64,000 bases of DNA. It comes from an uncultured Lachnospiraceae bacterium. GTDB lineage: Bacteria; Bacillota; Clostridia; Lachnospirales; Lachnospiraceae. Made by a program: the position numbers and the translations under genes. The notes under the pieces were generated by a model. It saw nothing but the letters and a program-made list of their open reading frames with translations. It searched no databases and was not told the origin of the DNA. Shown here piece by piece: positions 34,432-42,360 of the stretch. Every line of letters starts with the position of its first letter. Positions within the stretch are counted from its first letter, which is position 1. The stretch covers positions 1 to 64,000 of the forward strand of contig CAJTUA010000017.1 of assembly GCA_910579615.1 (NCBI GenBank), given 5' to 3'.

Positions 34432-36414
34432 GTGGGGAAAGAAGCAGAAGATAACAAGAATTTATCTGAAAAAAACTACGGGAGTTATTTAAAAGTAAGC
34501 CGTGAAGCTTTGGGAATCACACCAGAGCAGCTTGCGAAGGGATTATGCGTGAAAAGCATGATAAGCGATATAGAGAACGGGAACAAGCGTGCGGGATGGC
34601 TGCTGCAGGAACGCCTTTTGCGGCGCAGCGGGGTAGCAAGCGAGGTCTACGAAAGTTATTCGGGGTATGGGGATTTCACGGAGTGGGAGAGGCAGGAGGA
34701 GATTTTGGATTTTCTCGAAGCGTTGGATATCGGGCAGTTGGGGGCAGCACTGGATAAGTATGCAGAAAGGTACGGTTTGGAGAAAGCAGTTTTCGGTTTT
34801 TCTGCTTCTCCCCAGAGCGCATATGGCACATCAGGAAATGTAATAAGGCGCCTCCGGCGGCAGTTTTATCTTGGGATGCTGGGAATGTGCCGGAAACTCG
34901 CAGGGGCTGCCAGGGAAGAGCTGGAAGTGCTTTTTGGCGCAGCAGTACGCCAGAGCGTGTCGGAGATTGATTGTAAGCCGCTGCGGGGTTTGGTGCTCTG
35001 TGCGGAGGAAATCAATTTAATTTTGGAATATATACAGTGCCTTCCGGCAAATGAAGCACAAAGAAAGTGCAGGGAACTTAAGAAATATTTAGAGGATGCG
35101 CCAATGGAAGATGACACGAGGGTACTGAATTATCCGAAAGTGCTTTTTGTGCTGTGTCAGCTGCTGCAAGAACAGGCAGGGACGGCAATCCGGGAATGCG
35201 CGGAAGTGATTCGGCTGTGTGACCTGGGGATTGAACTGATAAGAAAGACAAGCAGAGCATATTATTTGTTTGAGCTATTGGAAACAAAAAAGAACATGAT
35301 AGAGCAAATCATAGAGACAAATTGCAGGAAGGGCGAAGCACAGCGAAACGAAGCGCTAAGAGGGATGCTCGACGAGACGGATGGTTGGATTGCGCTGTTT
35401 GGAGATTTGTATGAGCAGTTCGAGGTGGAAAAAAACCAAACATCGGATGTATATTTGTACCGCGGACAAGATACATACTATGCGGGGGATATGATTCGTG
35501 CCCGCAGGAAGATGCTGGGAATGACACAGAAAGAGTTATACGAAAGCGTTGGCTGCACCCCGGATACCCTGCAGGATTTAGAGGGAAAGAAACATAGCAC
35601 GCAACCGTTTTATCTGCAGGAGATGTGTAAAAGGCTTGGACTGTCGCCAGTATGCGAGCGGACAGAGTTGATGACAGCAGACCCAAAAGCGCGTGAAATG
35701 GAGAAGATAATCCGGTATGCGGCGAATGATAGAAAATTTATGGAAAATCTGGAACAGATTGAAAAACTGAAAAATATGATAGATATGTCAGAACCCATTA
35801 ACCAACAGTGGGTGCTGCGCACGGAAGGGATGGCAAGGCATGAGTTGGAGCTGATGGATGATGCGGAATATGAGACGGTGGTGAAGCAGGCGATAGAGTG
35901 TACGCTTCCGATGTCTATATTGGAGTATCCGGATGATAAGGAGTGTTATTTGACGAATTCGGAGATGGAAAGTATTTATCATTATTCGCTGTTGGTTCGA
36001 CACGAAGATGCAAGGGAAGCATATCGGAGGATGAAGGTTGTGTTCCGGTTAGAGCAGGAGTTTGAAGAGGCGGGGAAGGAGAAGAACCATGTGCGGACAT
36101 ATGAGTTGTATATGAAATATATGGCTTCTCTTTTATGTGAAATGAACGAATGTGTATTGGCGAAACAACAGGTGGAGAAGGTCATTCCGATATGTTTGCG
36201 CGCGAGAAGGATAAATATGTTGGATGGATTGATGTATGTATGGACACGGAGCAATACTAAACTTCAGAAAAAAGCAACAGAACCGATAAAGGCAAGCTAT
36301 GACTGGAAAAAAGATTTGAAGTGCTGCCTTGCCTTGAGCCAGTTCTGCTGGAATAATGTAAGAAAAGAATTTTACGAAGAAGTATGGAAACAAATAGTAG
36401 GCGATAAAAGTTAA
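34432..36414 (+). CDS. Large Xre-family regulator with two HTH domains and helical repeats (RRNPP-like)
   Basis: AAAGGAGG at 34417-34424 fits GTG 34432 better than ATG 34414. The 660-residue protein has an N-terminal Xre HTH (about 15-60: LKVSREALGITPEQLAKGL), a second HTH near 355-405 (MIRARRKMLGMTQKELYESV) and otherwise all-helical sequence resembling TPR-type repeats. Xre HTH plus helical repeats is the plan of peptide-sensing RRNPP regulators (PlcR, Rgg, ComR), although the duplicated HTH and size are unusual. It overlaps tail-to-tail a small exported-peptide gene and precedes an ABC/radical SAM operon, so I infer peptide-controlled transcription. No binding data exist here. Confidence 0.75.
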   Translation: MGKEAEDNKNLSEKNYGSYLKVSREALGITPEQLAKGLCVKSMISDIENGNKRAGWLLQERLLRRSGVASEVYESYSGYGDFTEWERQEEILDFLEALDIGQLGAALDKYAERYGLEKAVFGFSASPQSAYGTSGNVIRRLRRQFYLGMLGMCRKLAGAAREELEVLFGAAVRQSVSEIDCKPLRGLVLCAEEINLILEYIQCLPANEAQRKCRELKKYLEDAPMEDDTRVLNYPKVLFVLCQLLQEQAGTAIRECAEVIRLCDLGIELIRKTSRAYYLFELLETKKNMIEQIIETNCRKGEAQRNEALRGMLDETDGWIALFGDLYEQFEVEKNQTSDVYLYRGQDTYYAGDMIRARRKMLGMTQKELYESVGCTPDTLQDLEGKKHSTQPFYLQEMCKRLGLSPVCERTELMTADPKAREMEKIIRYAANDRKFMENLEQIEKLKNMIDMSEPINQQWVLRTEGMARHELELMDDAEYETVVKQAIECTLPMSILEYPDDKECYLTNSEMESIYHYSLLVRHEDAREAYRRMKVVFRLEQEFEEAGKEKNHVRTYELYMKYMASLLCEMNECVLAKQQVEKVIPICLRARRINMLDGLMYVWTRSNTKLQKKATEPIKASYDWKKDLKCCLALSQFCWNNVRKEFYEEVWKQIVGDKS

Positions 36415-36590
36415 TGCGGTTTTGGGTCATCTGGGTCGAGTGGTAGTTCCACAGGTTCATCATCGCCGCAGCATATACTGATTTCTTGCTCTGTAGGTTT
36501 TTCTGGCAATTTGAACGGGCATACGCAAAGAAATAGTACAGTCAGGTATGTTAAAAACAGAGCAGTTACTTTTTTGAATTTTTGATTCAT
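36411..36590 (-). CDS. Small exported peptide, candidate pheromone precursor
   Basis: Too short for routine ORF calling. ATG 36590 follows AAAGGAGACATATTC on the minus strand. The 59-residue product has a basic start (MNQKFKKV), a hydrophobic signal-like segment (TALFLTYLTVLFLCVC) and a polar C-terminal part with CCGDDEPVELPLDPDDPKPH. Its stop codon overlaps the regulator stop by four bases, convergent. Rgg/PlcR-type regulators are normally encoded beside such short exported peptides, whose C-terminus is re-imported as the signal. The peptide role is inference; the coding potential (ribosome site, signal sequence) is directly visible. Confidence 0.7.
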   Translation of the reverse strand: MNQKFKKVTALFLTYLTVLFLCVCPFKLPEKPTEQEISICCGDDEPVELPLDPDDPKPH

Positions 36591-36635
36591 GAATATGTCT
36601 CCTTTCGTTGGTAAGTGGTGTAAAGCATGAGTTCT

Positions 36636-36666
36636 ATCGGATTGGTCTCTTTATGACCTGTCCGAT
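36636..36666. promoter_or_regulatory. Inverted repeat, candidate regulator operator
   Basis: ATCGGATTGGTC (36636-36647) and GACCTGTCCGAT (36655-36666) are inverted with two mismatches and a 7-base spacer. It lies between the divergent small-peptide gene and the exporter operon, where a shared operator would be expected. Confidence 0.5.
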
Positions 36667-36775
36667 TGATATGTGTTTTTGAGGGCTTAGAAGTACTTGT
36701 CCTCTGTGCAACCCAACATAGCACATCGTGGATAAGTTAGCAAGAGGGAAAGCTGGTGAATAAAAAAGGAAAGAA

Positions 36776-36883
36776 ATGGAAAAAATGTTCACCAATTTTC
36801 CCCCTTGCGGGCTAATAGGAAAAGAGATAGAATATGTGATATTAAGAGAAGTAAATGAAAAGCAAAGATTGGAGAAGGTTTGA
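36776..36883 (+). CDS. 35-codon ORF abutting the ABC exporter gene
   Basis: ATG 36776 follows AAAAAAGGAAAGAA. The frame encodes MEKMFTNFPPCGLIGKEIEY and a charged C-terminal tail, and its TGA (36881-36883) is immediately followed by the ATG of the ABC gene. It could be a leader peptide that couples translation, or a precursor peptide for the maturase two genes on; it has a single Cys in FPPCG. No family recognised. The ribosome site is only fair. Confidence 0.4.
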   Translation: MEKMFTNFPPCGLIGKEIEYVILREVNEKQRLEKV

Positions 36884-38506
36884 ATGAAACGATATTTAAA
36901 GGAACGAAAAGTTAGTTTGATGTTTTTTATAATACTCACTATTCTGAGTCTCTCTTTATCCTCCTATACCACAATGCGTCAGCAGATTTTGATTGACCAT
37001 TTGACGGGATTACAAAACAATTTATTTCAGAGAGATATTCTGATATTGATTATTTTTTCCTTTCTTGCTCTTGTATTAAATATTTTTTCTGGCGCTGCGG
37101 GTGCAGCGCTTTCAGCGAAAATCACAGGGGATATTCGTTGCCGTGTGTTTTCTGGTCTGTTGAGGAGAAATAGGGAGCAGGAAAGTAAAATGGAAACAGG
37201 AGGGTGCATTTCGGCTTTGACGAATGATATTGCGACAGTCAAACAGAGCTATTTGGGAATGCTAACTATGTTGATAAGTTTTGTCATTGCAATCACAACT
37301 TCAACAGTGGTTATGTTTATTTACCAGCCATTTGTTGCCCTTGTTGTCATTCTGACAGGAGTACTGATGCTTGTAATACCAATGAAAACAGGAAAATTTA
37401 TGGCAGTGATGCAAAAAGAAAGAGCGGAACGGTTTGCCAAAATGACATCTGTTTTACAGGAATTTTTGGTTGGCTTTGAAGTTATTGCATCTTTTGGGAT
37501 CAGAAAAATAGTATATGCAAAATTTGAGCAAAACAACCGAGAAGTAGTGGAGCAGGAAGAAAAAACAGGACGTGGTCAGGCGTGTGTTGATGGGATTGCA
37601 CAATTGGTGGGAGCTTTGTCGGGTATGTTCATTGTTGGACTGTCTGGATTTTTTGTGATAAGAGGGCAAATGACAATAGGTGAAATGGCGGTGTTTTCCA
37701 CTTTACAATCTAACTTTTCGAGTTCATTGCAGATGCTATTTCGCATTTTGCCAATGCTGAAAGGTACAAAACCAATTATTGAGCATTTGAATGAATTATC
37801 AGACACAAAGGAAGAAGAGACTGGAGAAAAAGATGCTGACTTAAAAAAAGAAATTGAAATTAGAGATTTGCATTATGCTTATGAACAAAATATAGAAATA
37901 TTAAAGGGAGTAAATTGTATCTTTAAGAAGGGAGGGAAGTATGCTATCATCGGAGAAAACGGAAGTGGAAAAACTACATTTTGCCGTCTTTTGGCAGGTT
38001 ACTCTAAGCATTATGGTGGCGAGATTTGTTATGATGGTATAGAGTTTAAAGAATTTAATAACAGAAGTATTTCAAAGATGATTGCATTTATCCATCAAGA
38101 TGTTTTTTTATTCCATGGTAGTATTCTTTATAATATTACGTTGGGAGAAGAATTCTCAAAGGAATCCCTTGATGAGGCATTGCGTTTGAGCGGGGTGGAA
38201 GATTTTTGGAAAGAGTTAGATGGGGGACTCGCATATGATGTGGGTGAAAGAGGAAATCGTTTGTCCGGAGGTCAACGCCAGCGTATTGCGCTTGCACGGG
38301 CACTGATCCGGAAAACGCCTATTCTGATTATGGATGAAGGAACCAGTGCATTGGATGAGCGGATTACAAGGGAGATTGAGAGACAGTTGCTTGGATTATC
38401 GGAACTTACTTTGATTGCAATCACGCATGATTGTACTGAAGAACATAAAGCGATTTTTGATCAGGTTTTCAGAATGGAAAGTGGAAAAATATATAAAGAG
38501 GGGTGA
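36884..38506 (+). CDS. ABC exporter (fused membrane and ATPase domains) of the peptide locus
   Basis: 540 residues: six membrane helices (about 1-290), then ATPase with GENGSGKTTFCRLL, LSGGQRQRIALARAL and LIMDEGTSALDE. No C39 peptidase domain is present at the N-terminus, so any leader removal needs another enzyme. GGAGAAGG precedes ATG 36884. It overlaps or abuts the radical SAM gene, making export of the modified peptide its likely task. AT-rich codon use distinguishes it from the core ABC genes upstream. Confidence 0.88.
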   Translation: MKRYLKERKVSLMFFIILTILSLSLSSYTTMRQQILIDHLTGLQNNLFQRDILILIIFSFLALVLNIFSGAAGAALSAKITGDIRCRVFSGLLRRNREQESKMETGGCISALTNDIATVKQSYLGMLTMLISFVIAITTSTVVMFIYQPFVALVVILTGVLMLVIPMKTGKFMAVMQKERAERFAKMTSVLQEFLVGFEVIASFGIRKIVYAKFEQNNREVVEQEEKTGRGQACVDGIAQLVGALSGMFIVGLSGFFVIRGQMTIGEMAVFSTLQSNFSSSLQMLFRILPMLKGTKPIIEHLNELSDTKEEETGEKDADLKKEIEIRDLHYAYEQNIEILKGVNCIFKKGGKYAIIGENGSGKTTFCRLLAGYSKHYGGEICYDGIEFKEFNNRSISKMIAFIHQDVFLFHGSILYNITLGEEFSKESLDEALRLSGVEDFWKELDGGLAYDVGERGNRLSGGQRQRIALARALIRKTPILIMDEGTSALDERITREIERQLLGLSELTLIAITHDCTEEHKAIFDQVFRMESGKIYKEG

Positions 38507-38511
38507 AAAAT

Positions 38512-39717
38512 ATGTATGTAAGATTGGCAAAACGTTGTAAACTGATTTATTTAAATGGGATTAATATGGTCGGGTGTCCACTTTCCCATGTGATTTTTGG
38601 GCTTACAGAAGAAGGTTTTGAATTTGTTAGAAGTGTAAAGGAAGGCCGGGATGTAAATGTTGATTCTCTTTCCGAGGATATTAAACAACTGTTCGAAGCG
38701 ATGATTGAGAAAGGCTTTTTTCAAGATGATATGCCAGAAGTAGGGAATAAATCCGCATATTTACATATAACTTCTAGATGTAATATGAATTGTGTTGGTT
38801 GCTATTCAAATTCTGGTTGTAATCAGGAGACAGTTGTTAATGAGATGTCTGTGAAACAAATTTTCCATATTGTTGATAATCTTACTGAATCGGGATTTAA
38901 TTCTATTGTAGTGTCCGGAGGAGAACCGTTTTTGTATAACGAAATTAACGAGATATTTCGCTATATGAAATCAAAAGGGTGTAATGTGGCCTGCATTACC
39001 AATGGTACAGCATCAGAAGCGACTTACATATCATCCTTAAAATATATTGATACTCTTAGCTTTTCAATGGATGGTCTGGATGAAAAGACTTCTGTGCTAC
39101 GTTACAACACAGCGAAAAAAATAGATGGTCTAATAAAAATATTGCGTGGAAGAGAGACTGTGATTAGGATTATTTTTACTTTGCATAAGAAGAATTATCA
39201 TCTGTATCAAGAAATGCAAACTTATGCGAAGAGTTTAGGGGTACCGTATAATTTTAGTTTGTTTACTGCAGAAAAAAACAATCGAAACGATGAATATTTA
39301 TTGGGTGATGAAGAATTGATAGAATTATCGGAACAATTCGATAGTGGAACTGACATCATGGATTCGTCGTTTAATCCTGTTTTGAGTTGCAGTACTTGTT
39401 GTGGGGCGGGAAAAACATTGGTAAGTATTTCGGCAACAGGTGATATCTATCCGTGTCATATGATGCATCAACGTGAATTTTTGATGGGAAACGCTTTGAA
39501 GGATAAAATTTCATGCGTTGCAGGGAAAATATCTCCGTATGGGTATTTTCCAGTGTATAAAAAGACCGATTGCAAAGATTGTGAATATGCTTATTTATGT
39601 GGTGGTGGATGTTTATATAGGGCATACGCGCTTAGTGGAAATTTGGAAAGCAAAGAACAATTGTGCAGTTTGTATAAGCAACAGATTGACAGGATACTTG
39701 CGCCATTTACAAAATAG
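38512..39717 (+). CDS. Radical SAM/SPASM peptide-modifying enzyme
   Basis: GAGGGGTG before ATG 38512 sets the start (GTG 38503 overlaps the ABC stop). The 401-residue protein has an N-terminal segment (about 1-85) that may be a peptide-binding RRE-like domain, the radical SAM motif CNMNCVGC near residue 100, the GGEP motif (VVSGGEPFL), and a C-terminal SPASM domain with Cys clusters STCCGAGKTLVSISATGDIY, CHMM, CKDCEYAYLCGGGC and a final Cys. SPASM enzymes form thioether, C-C or related crosslinks in ribosomal peptides. The 28-residue peptide gene directly downstream is the likely substrate. Confidence 0.9.
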   Translation: MYVRLAKRCKLIYLNGINMVGCPLSHVIFGLTEEGFEFVRSVKEGRDVNVDSLSEDIKQLFEAMIEKGFFQDDMPEVGNKSAYLHITSRCNMNCVGCYSNSGCNQETVVNEMSVKQIFHIVDNLTESGFNSIVVSGGEPFLYNEINEIFRYMKSKGCNVACITNGTASEATYISSLKYIDTLSFSMDGLDEKTSVLRYNTAKKIDGLIKILRGRETVIRIIFTLHKKNYHLYQEMQTYAKSLGVPYNFSLFTAEKNNRNDEYLLGDEELIELSEQFDSGTDIMDSSFNPVLSCSTCCGAGKTLVSISATGDIYPCHMMHQREFLMGNALKDKISCVAGKISPYGYFPVYKKTDCKDCEYAYLCGGGCLYRAYALSGNLESKEQLCSLYKQQIDRILAPFTK

Positions 39718-39792
39718 TGTGATGCTTCCTGAAAGTGTTTTTGTATATTTTTAGGGTTGCTGATAAAATTAGGAAAAGGAGGTGAAAAAAAT

Positions 39793-39879
39793 ATGTTGTT
39801 TTTAGCAGATATAGTAAAACTGGATTGTGTTGTGCTCGATAATAGTATTGTTATTGGAACTCTTACTGGACAGGCATAA
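39793..39879 (+). CDS. 28-residue peptide, candidate RiPP precursor
   Basis: ATG 39793 is preceded by AAAAGGAGGTG, the strongest ribosome site in the island, at ideal spacing. The product reads MLFLADIVKLDCVVLDNSIV followed by IGTLTGQA, with one Cys at residue 12. It lies 75 bases after the radical SAM gene and is closed by its own perfect terminator, the pattern of a highly expressed small precursor. No conserved family is recognised; it may be a precursor or a mature-length bacteriocin-like peptide. Coding is likely, function inferred. Confidence 0.65.
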   Translation: MLFLADIVKLDCVVLDNSIVIGTLTGQA

Positions 39880-39900
39880 CATACTGCAAAAAAGTTTATA

Positions 39901-39946
39901 ATACAAAAAACCACCGCTTTTTTAGCTCGGCAGTGGTTTTTTGTAT
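39901..39946 (+). terminator. Terminator of the radical SAM/peptide operon
   Basis: Perfect 14-bp stem ATACAAAAAACCAC (39901-39914) / GTGGTTTTTTGTAT (39933-39946); A-run and T-run on either side could work in both directions. Confidence 0.9.
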
Positions 39947-39949
39947 TAA

Positions 39950-40249
39950 GTACTCAAACTGGATAGTAAGCCTTCCCGGAGTCAGATTAAAAATGGGGAT
40001 ATCCGTCTTTCCTGCATTGGGCTGCTCTGTCAGGGAAAAACTTCTTACGAAGATATCCGTGAAATGTCAGCGGATTCGTATTATTACAAAATGGCTCTTG
40101 GAATCACAAGAACAAGTCCTTCAGCTTTAGTATCCGGCTTTGTCCCTATTGACTTTGATGTCACACCAATGGATAACTCCAAGACTTGCAAGAAAGGGGT
40201 TTCCGTATATACAAAGGTATATAGGCAAAAATGGCATAATGTAACTTGA
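39950..40249 (+). mobile_element. IS1380-type transposase remnant
   Basis: One frame reads DSKPSRSQIKNGDIRLSCIG and on through LLCQGKTSYEDIREM, SADSYYYKMALGITRT, then jumps to SGFVPIDFDVTPMDNSKT. This text matches the N-terminal third of IS1380-family transposases, with an internal deletion between ITRT and SGFV, and both ends missing. No start, catalytic C-terminal part or terminal repeats remain. It separates the intact peptide locus from the decayed one. Confidence 0.75.
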
Positions 40250-40276
40250 ATTATTTTTAAAAGGAGATGGTTGATT

Positions 40277-40420
40277 ATGAAATTTGAAAGAAAATCAAAA
40301 TCGTCAGGGGTAAAGCCTTTGTCATCTTGTTCAGGATGTAGCAATCATGGAAATAGTGCATATCAGGGGAGTTATTATAGCCAAGCGGCTAGTAGTGCAG
40401 GAAGGTGTACGGAAAAATAG
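40277..40420 (+). CDS. 47-residue Ser/Gly/Tyr/Cys-rich peptide, candidate RiPP precursor
   Basis: ATG 40277 follows AAAAGGAGA at good spacing. The N-terminal part (MKFERKSKSSGVKP) is basic and leader-like; the C-terminal part LSSCSGCSNHGNSAYQGSYY continues SQAASSAGRCTEK with Cys at 18, 21 and 44. Composition and downstream ABC exporter resemble small bacteriocin/RiPP precursors. The maturation enzyme is not obvious on this side of the IS remnant; the upstream radical SAM protein or a lost gene could serve. Identification by composition and context only. Confidence 0.6.
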   Translation: MKFERKSKSSGVKPLSSCSGCSNHGNSAYQGSYYSQAASSAGRCTEK

Positions 40421-40516
40421 TAACTATACATTTTTAATAAACTAAAGAGCGTGCCAATATGTTATTGCTTTTAGTTGTTTTTGCCATGGGTATTTCAGAT
40501 AAAGAGGAGATTATTG

Positions 40517-42360
40517 ATGAAACAAAAAACGTTAGAACCCGTTCGCGAAAAATATCAGGCATTTTACCAGACCAAACGATGTGCAAATATGCATTCCAAT
40601 ATGTATGGAAAGAGCGCCAAGGGAAAATATATATATTACTAAAAGAAATTTCAGCTCTCTTGAATGCATTGCTTCCCCTGGCAAATATGATTGTACCGGG
40701 CATGATTATTAACGAATTAGTTTCGGGCAGATCGGTTCGCAGGATTGTATTTTATGTGACTGTCCTTTTGATGTTCCCGGCAATCCAGAATATAGCAAAT
40801 TACTTTTTGGAAAAGAAAACAAATAAACTTTCTTTGCAGCTCAATCTTATTTTCAATGAGCAGTTTTACAACCATGTTTTGGATATGGATTATGAATTGA
40901 TTGAAAATCCGGAAGTGCAGGGGAAGAAAGAGCGGGCGGACGATGCGCTTTCGGGTATTATAATCGTTGTGGATCAGATTAATGAGCTTACCAAAGCTTT
41001 TATTAGCTTGTTTGTGGTATCTTCTGTCATTGTTACCTTGAACCCGTTTGTTATTTTATTAGTTGTGATTGTCATTCTTATGAATTCCATGATGGCAAAG
41101 CGTATGAATTTGCAGAAGCATGATTTGGGAAAAAAATTAAGTGATTTTGATTGGTATCAGGGCGGAGTTTCCTATATGTTAAATCATTTTTCTTATGCAA
41201 AAGAAATACGAATTTTTAATATAAAATCCCTGCTTATCGGGCTTTTCACAAAGAGTAAGGTGGAGTCAAATGTCCTGGAAATTGAGTACAGAAAATGTAA
41301 CTGGAGATTGGGATTGTTTCAGACGGCAACAAATCTGCTTCAACAGGGGATTTTATATGCATATTTAGTATACAGGGTGATTTTTCAACAGCTTCCAATT
41401 GGTAATATGACGATTTATCTTTCTTCTGTCGGACAATTTTCTAACAGCTTAGGGTCTGTTTTTGATGCCTAAATCAAATTAGCTGACCGTAGGATGAAAA
41501 CGCAGGAATTAATTAATTTTTTTGATGAAACAACCGTACAAGAGGAAGATAGCAATGAAAACCCTGAATTTTATGAGGATTCTGTAATTGAATTTCGGGA
41601 TGTTTCTTTTCGCTATCCGAACAGTGAATATTTTGCCGTTCGGAATCTAAATCTTAAAATACGTGCTGGAGAAAAATTATGTATTGTAGGGAGCAATGGT
41701 TCTGGAAAATCTACGTTTATTAAGCTTTTGCTTCGCCTGTATACACCTACGCAGGGAATGATTCTTTTGGACGGGGTGGATATCCGGAAATATAACAGAA
41801 AAGGATATCAGCGCCTTTTTGCCCCTGTTTTTCAGGATTTTGTAAGCTATAGTATGAACCTCGGAATGAACATTGCCTTGTCTGATACATATGATGAAAA
41901 AAAGCTGGATAGAATTTGCAAAGAAAATGGTTTGGATTCGATGATATCACATTTACCAAAGAAATACGAGACACTGCTTGAAAAATGGTTTGATTCGGAA
42001 GGAGTTGATCCTTCTGGTGGTGAGGAACAGCGAATTGCGATTGCCAGAGCCTGCTATCCTGGAGGAGATATTTTTGTTTTGGACGAACCGACAGCATCTA
42101 TTGATCCGATTACGGAGTATGATATCTATATGCGCTTTAATAAAATTATTACCGGAAAATGTACTGTATTGATTACACATCGGTTACCCGCTGTCCAACT
42201 TGCCGATAAAGTGGCTGTCTTTGAAGACGGTCAGGTGAAGGAGTATGGAACACATGTCGAATTGTATGCAAAAAATGGACTTTATGCGGAAATGTTTAAC
42301 AAACAGGCAAAATTTTATAGAGAAGCAGATGTACAGAAAAGCTTAGGGGGAGAAGAATGA
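40517..42360 (+). pseudogene. Peptide-type ABC exporter broken by a frameshift and a stop
   Basis: ATG 40517 has an excellent AAAGAGGAG, but its frame (MKQKTLEPVREKYQAF) ends at 40642, while the transporter homology continues in the next frame from about KYAFQYVWKERQGK. A further TAA at 41470-41472 interrupts between SVFDA and IKLADRRMKTQEL with no change of frame. The ATPase part is otherwise intact: GSNGSGKSTF, PSGGEEQRIAIARA, FVLDEPTASIDP. The family is the exporter type often found in bacteriocin clusters. Separate membrane and ATPase polypeptides are conceivable, but a reading in phase across the TAA argues for mutation. Confidence 0.75.

Noticed and set aside
36634..36939. Minus-strand 101-codon frame upstream of the exporter
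   Set aside because: Crosses the exporter start and the putative operator, lacks a ribosome site, no family.
40459..40516. ATG 40459 as the true start of the ABC exporter
   Set aside because: It lacks a ribosome site, and the strong site at 40501-40509 serves ATG 40517 in a different frame that carries the expected N-terminus.
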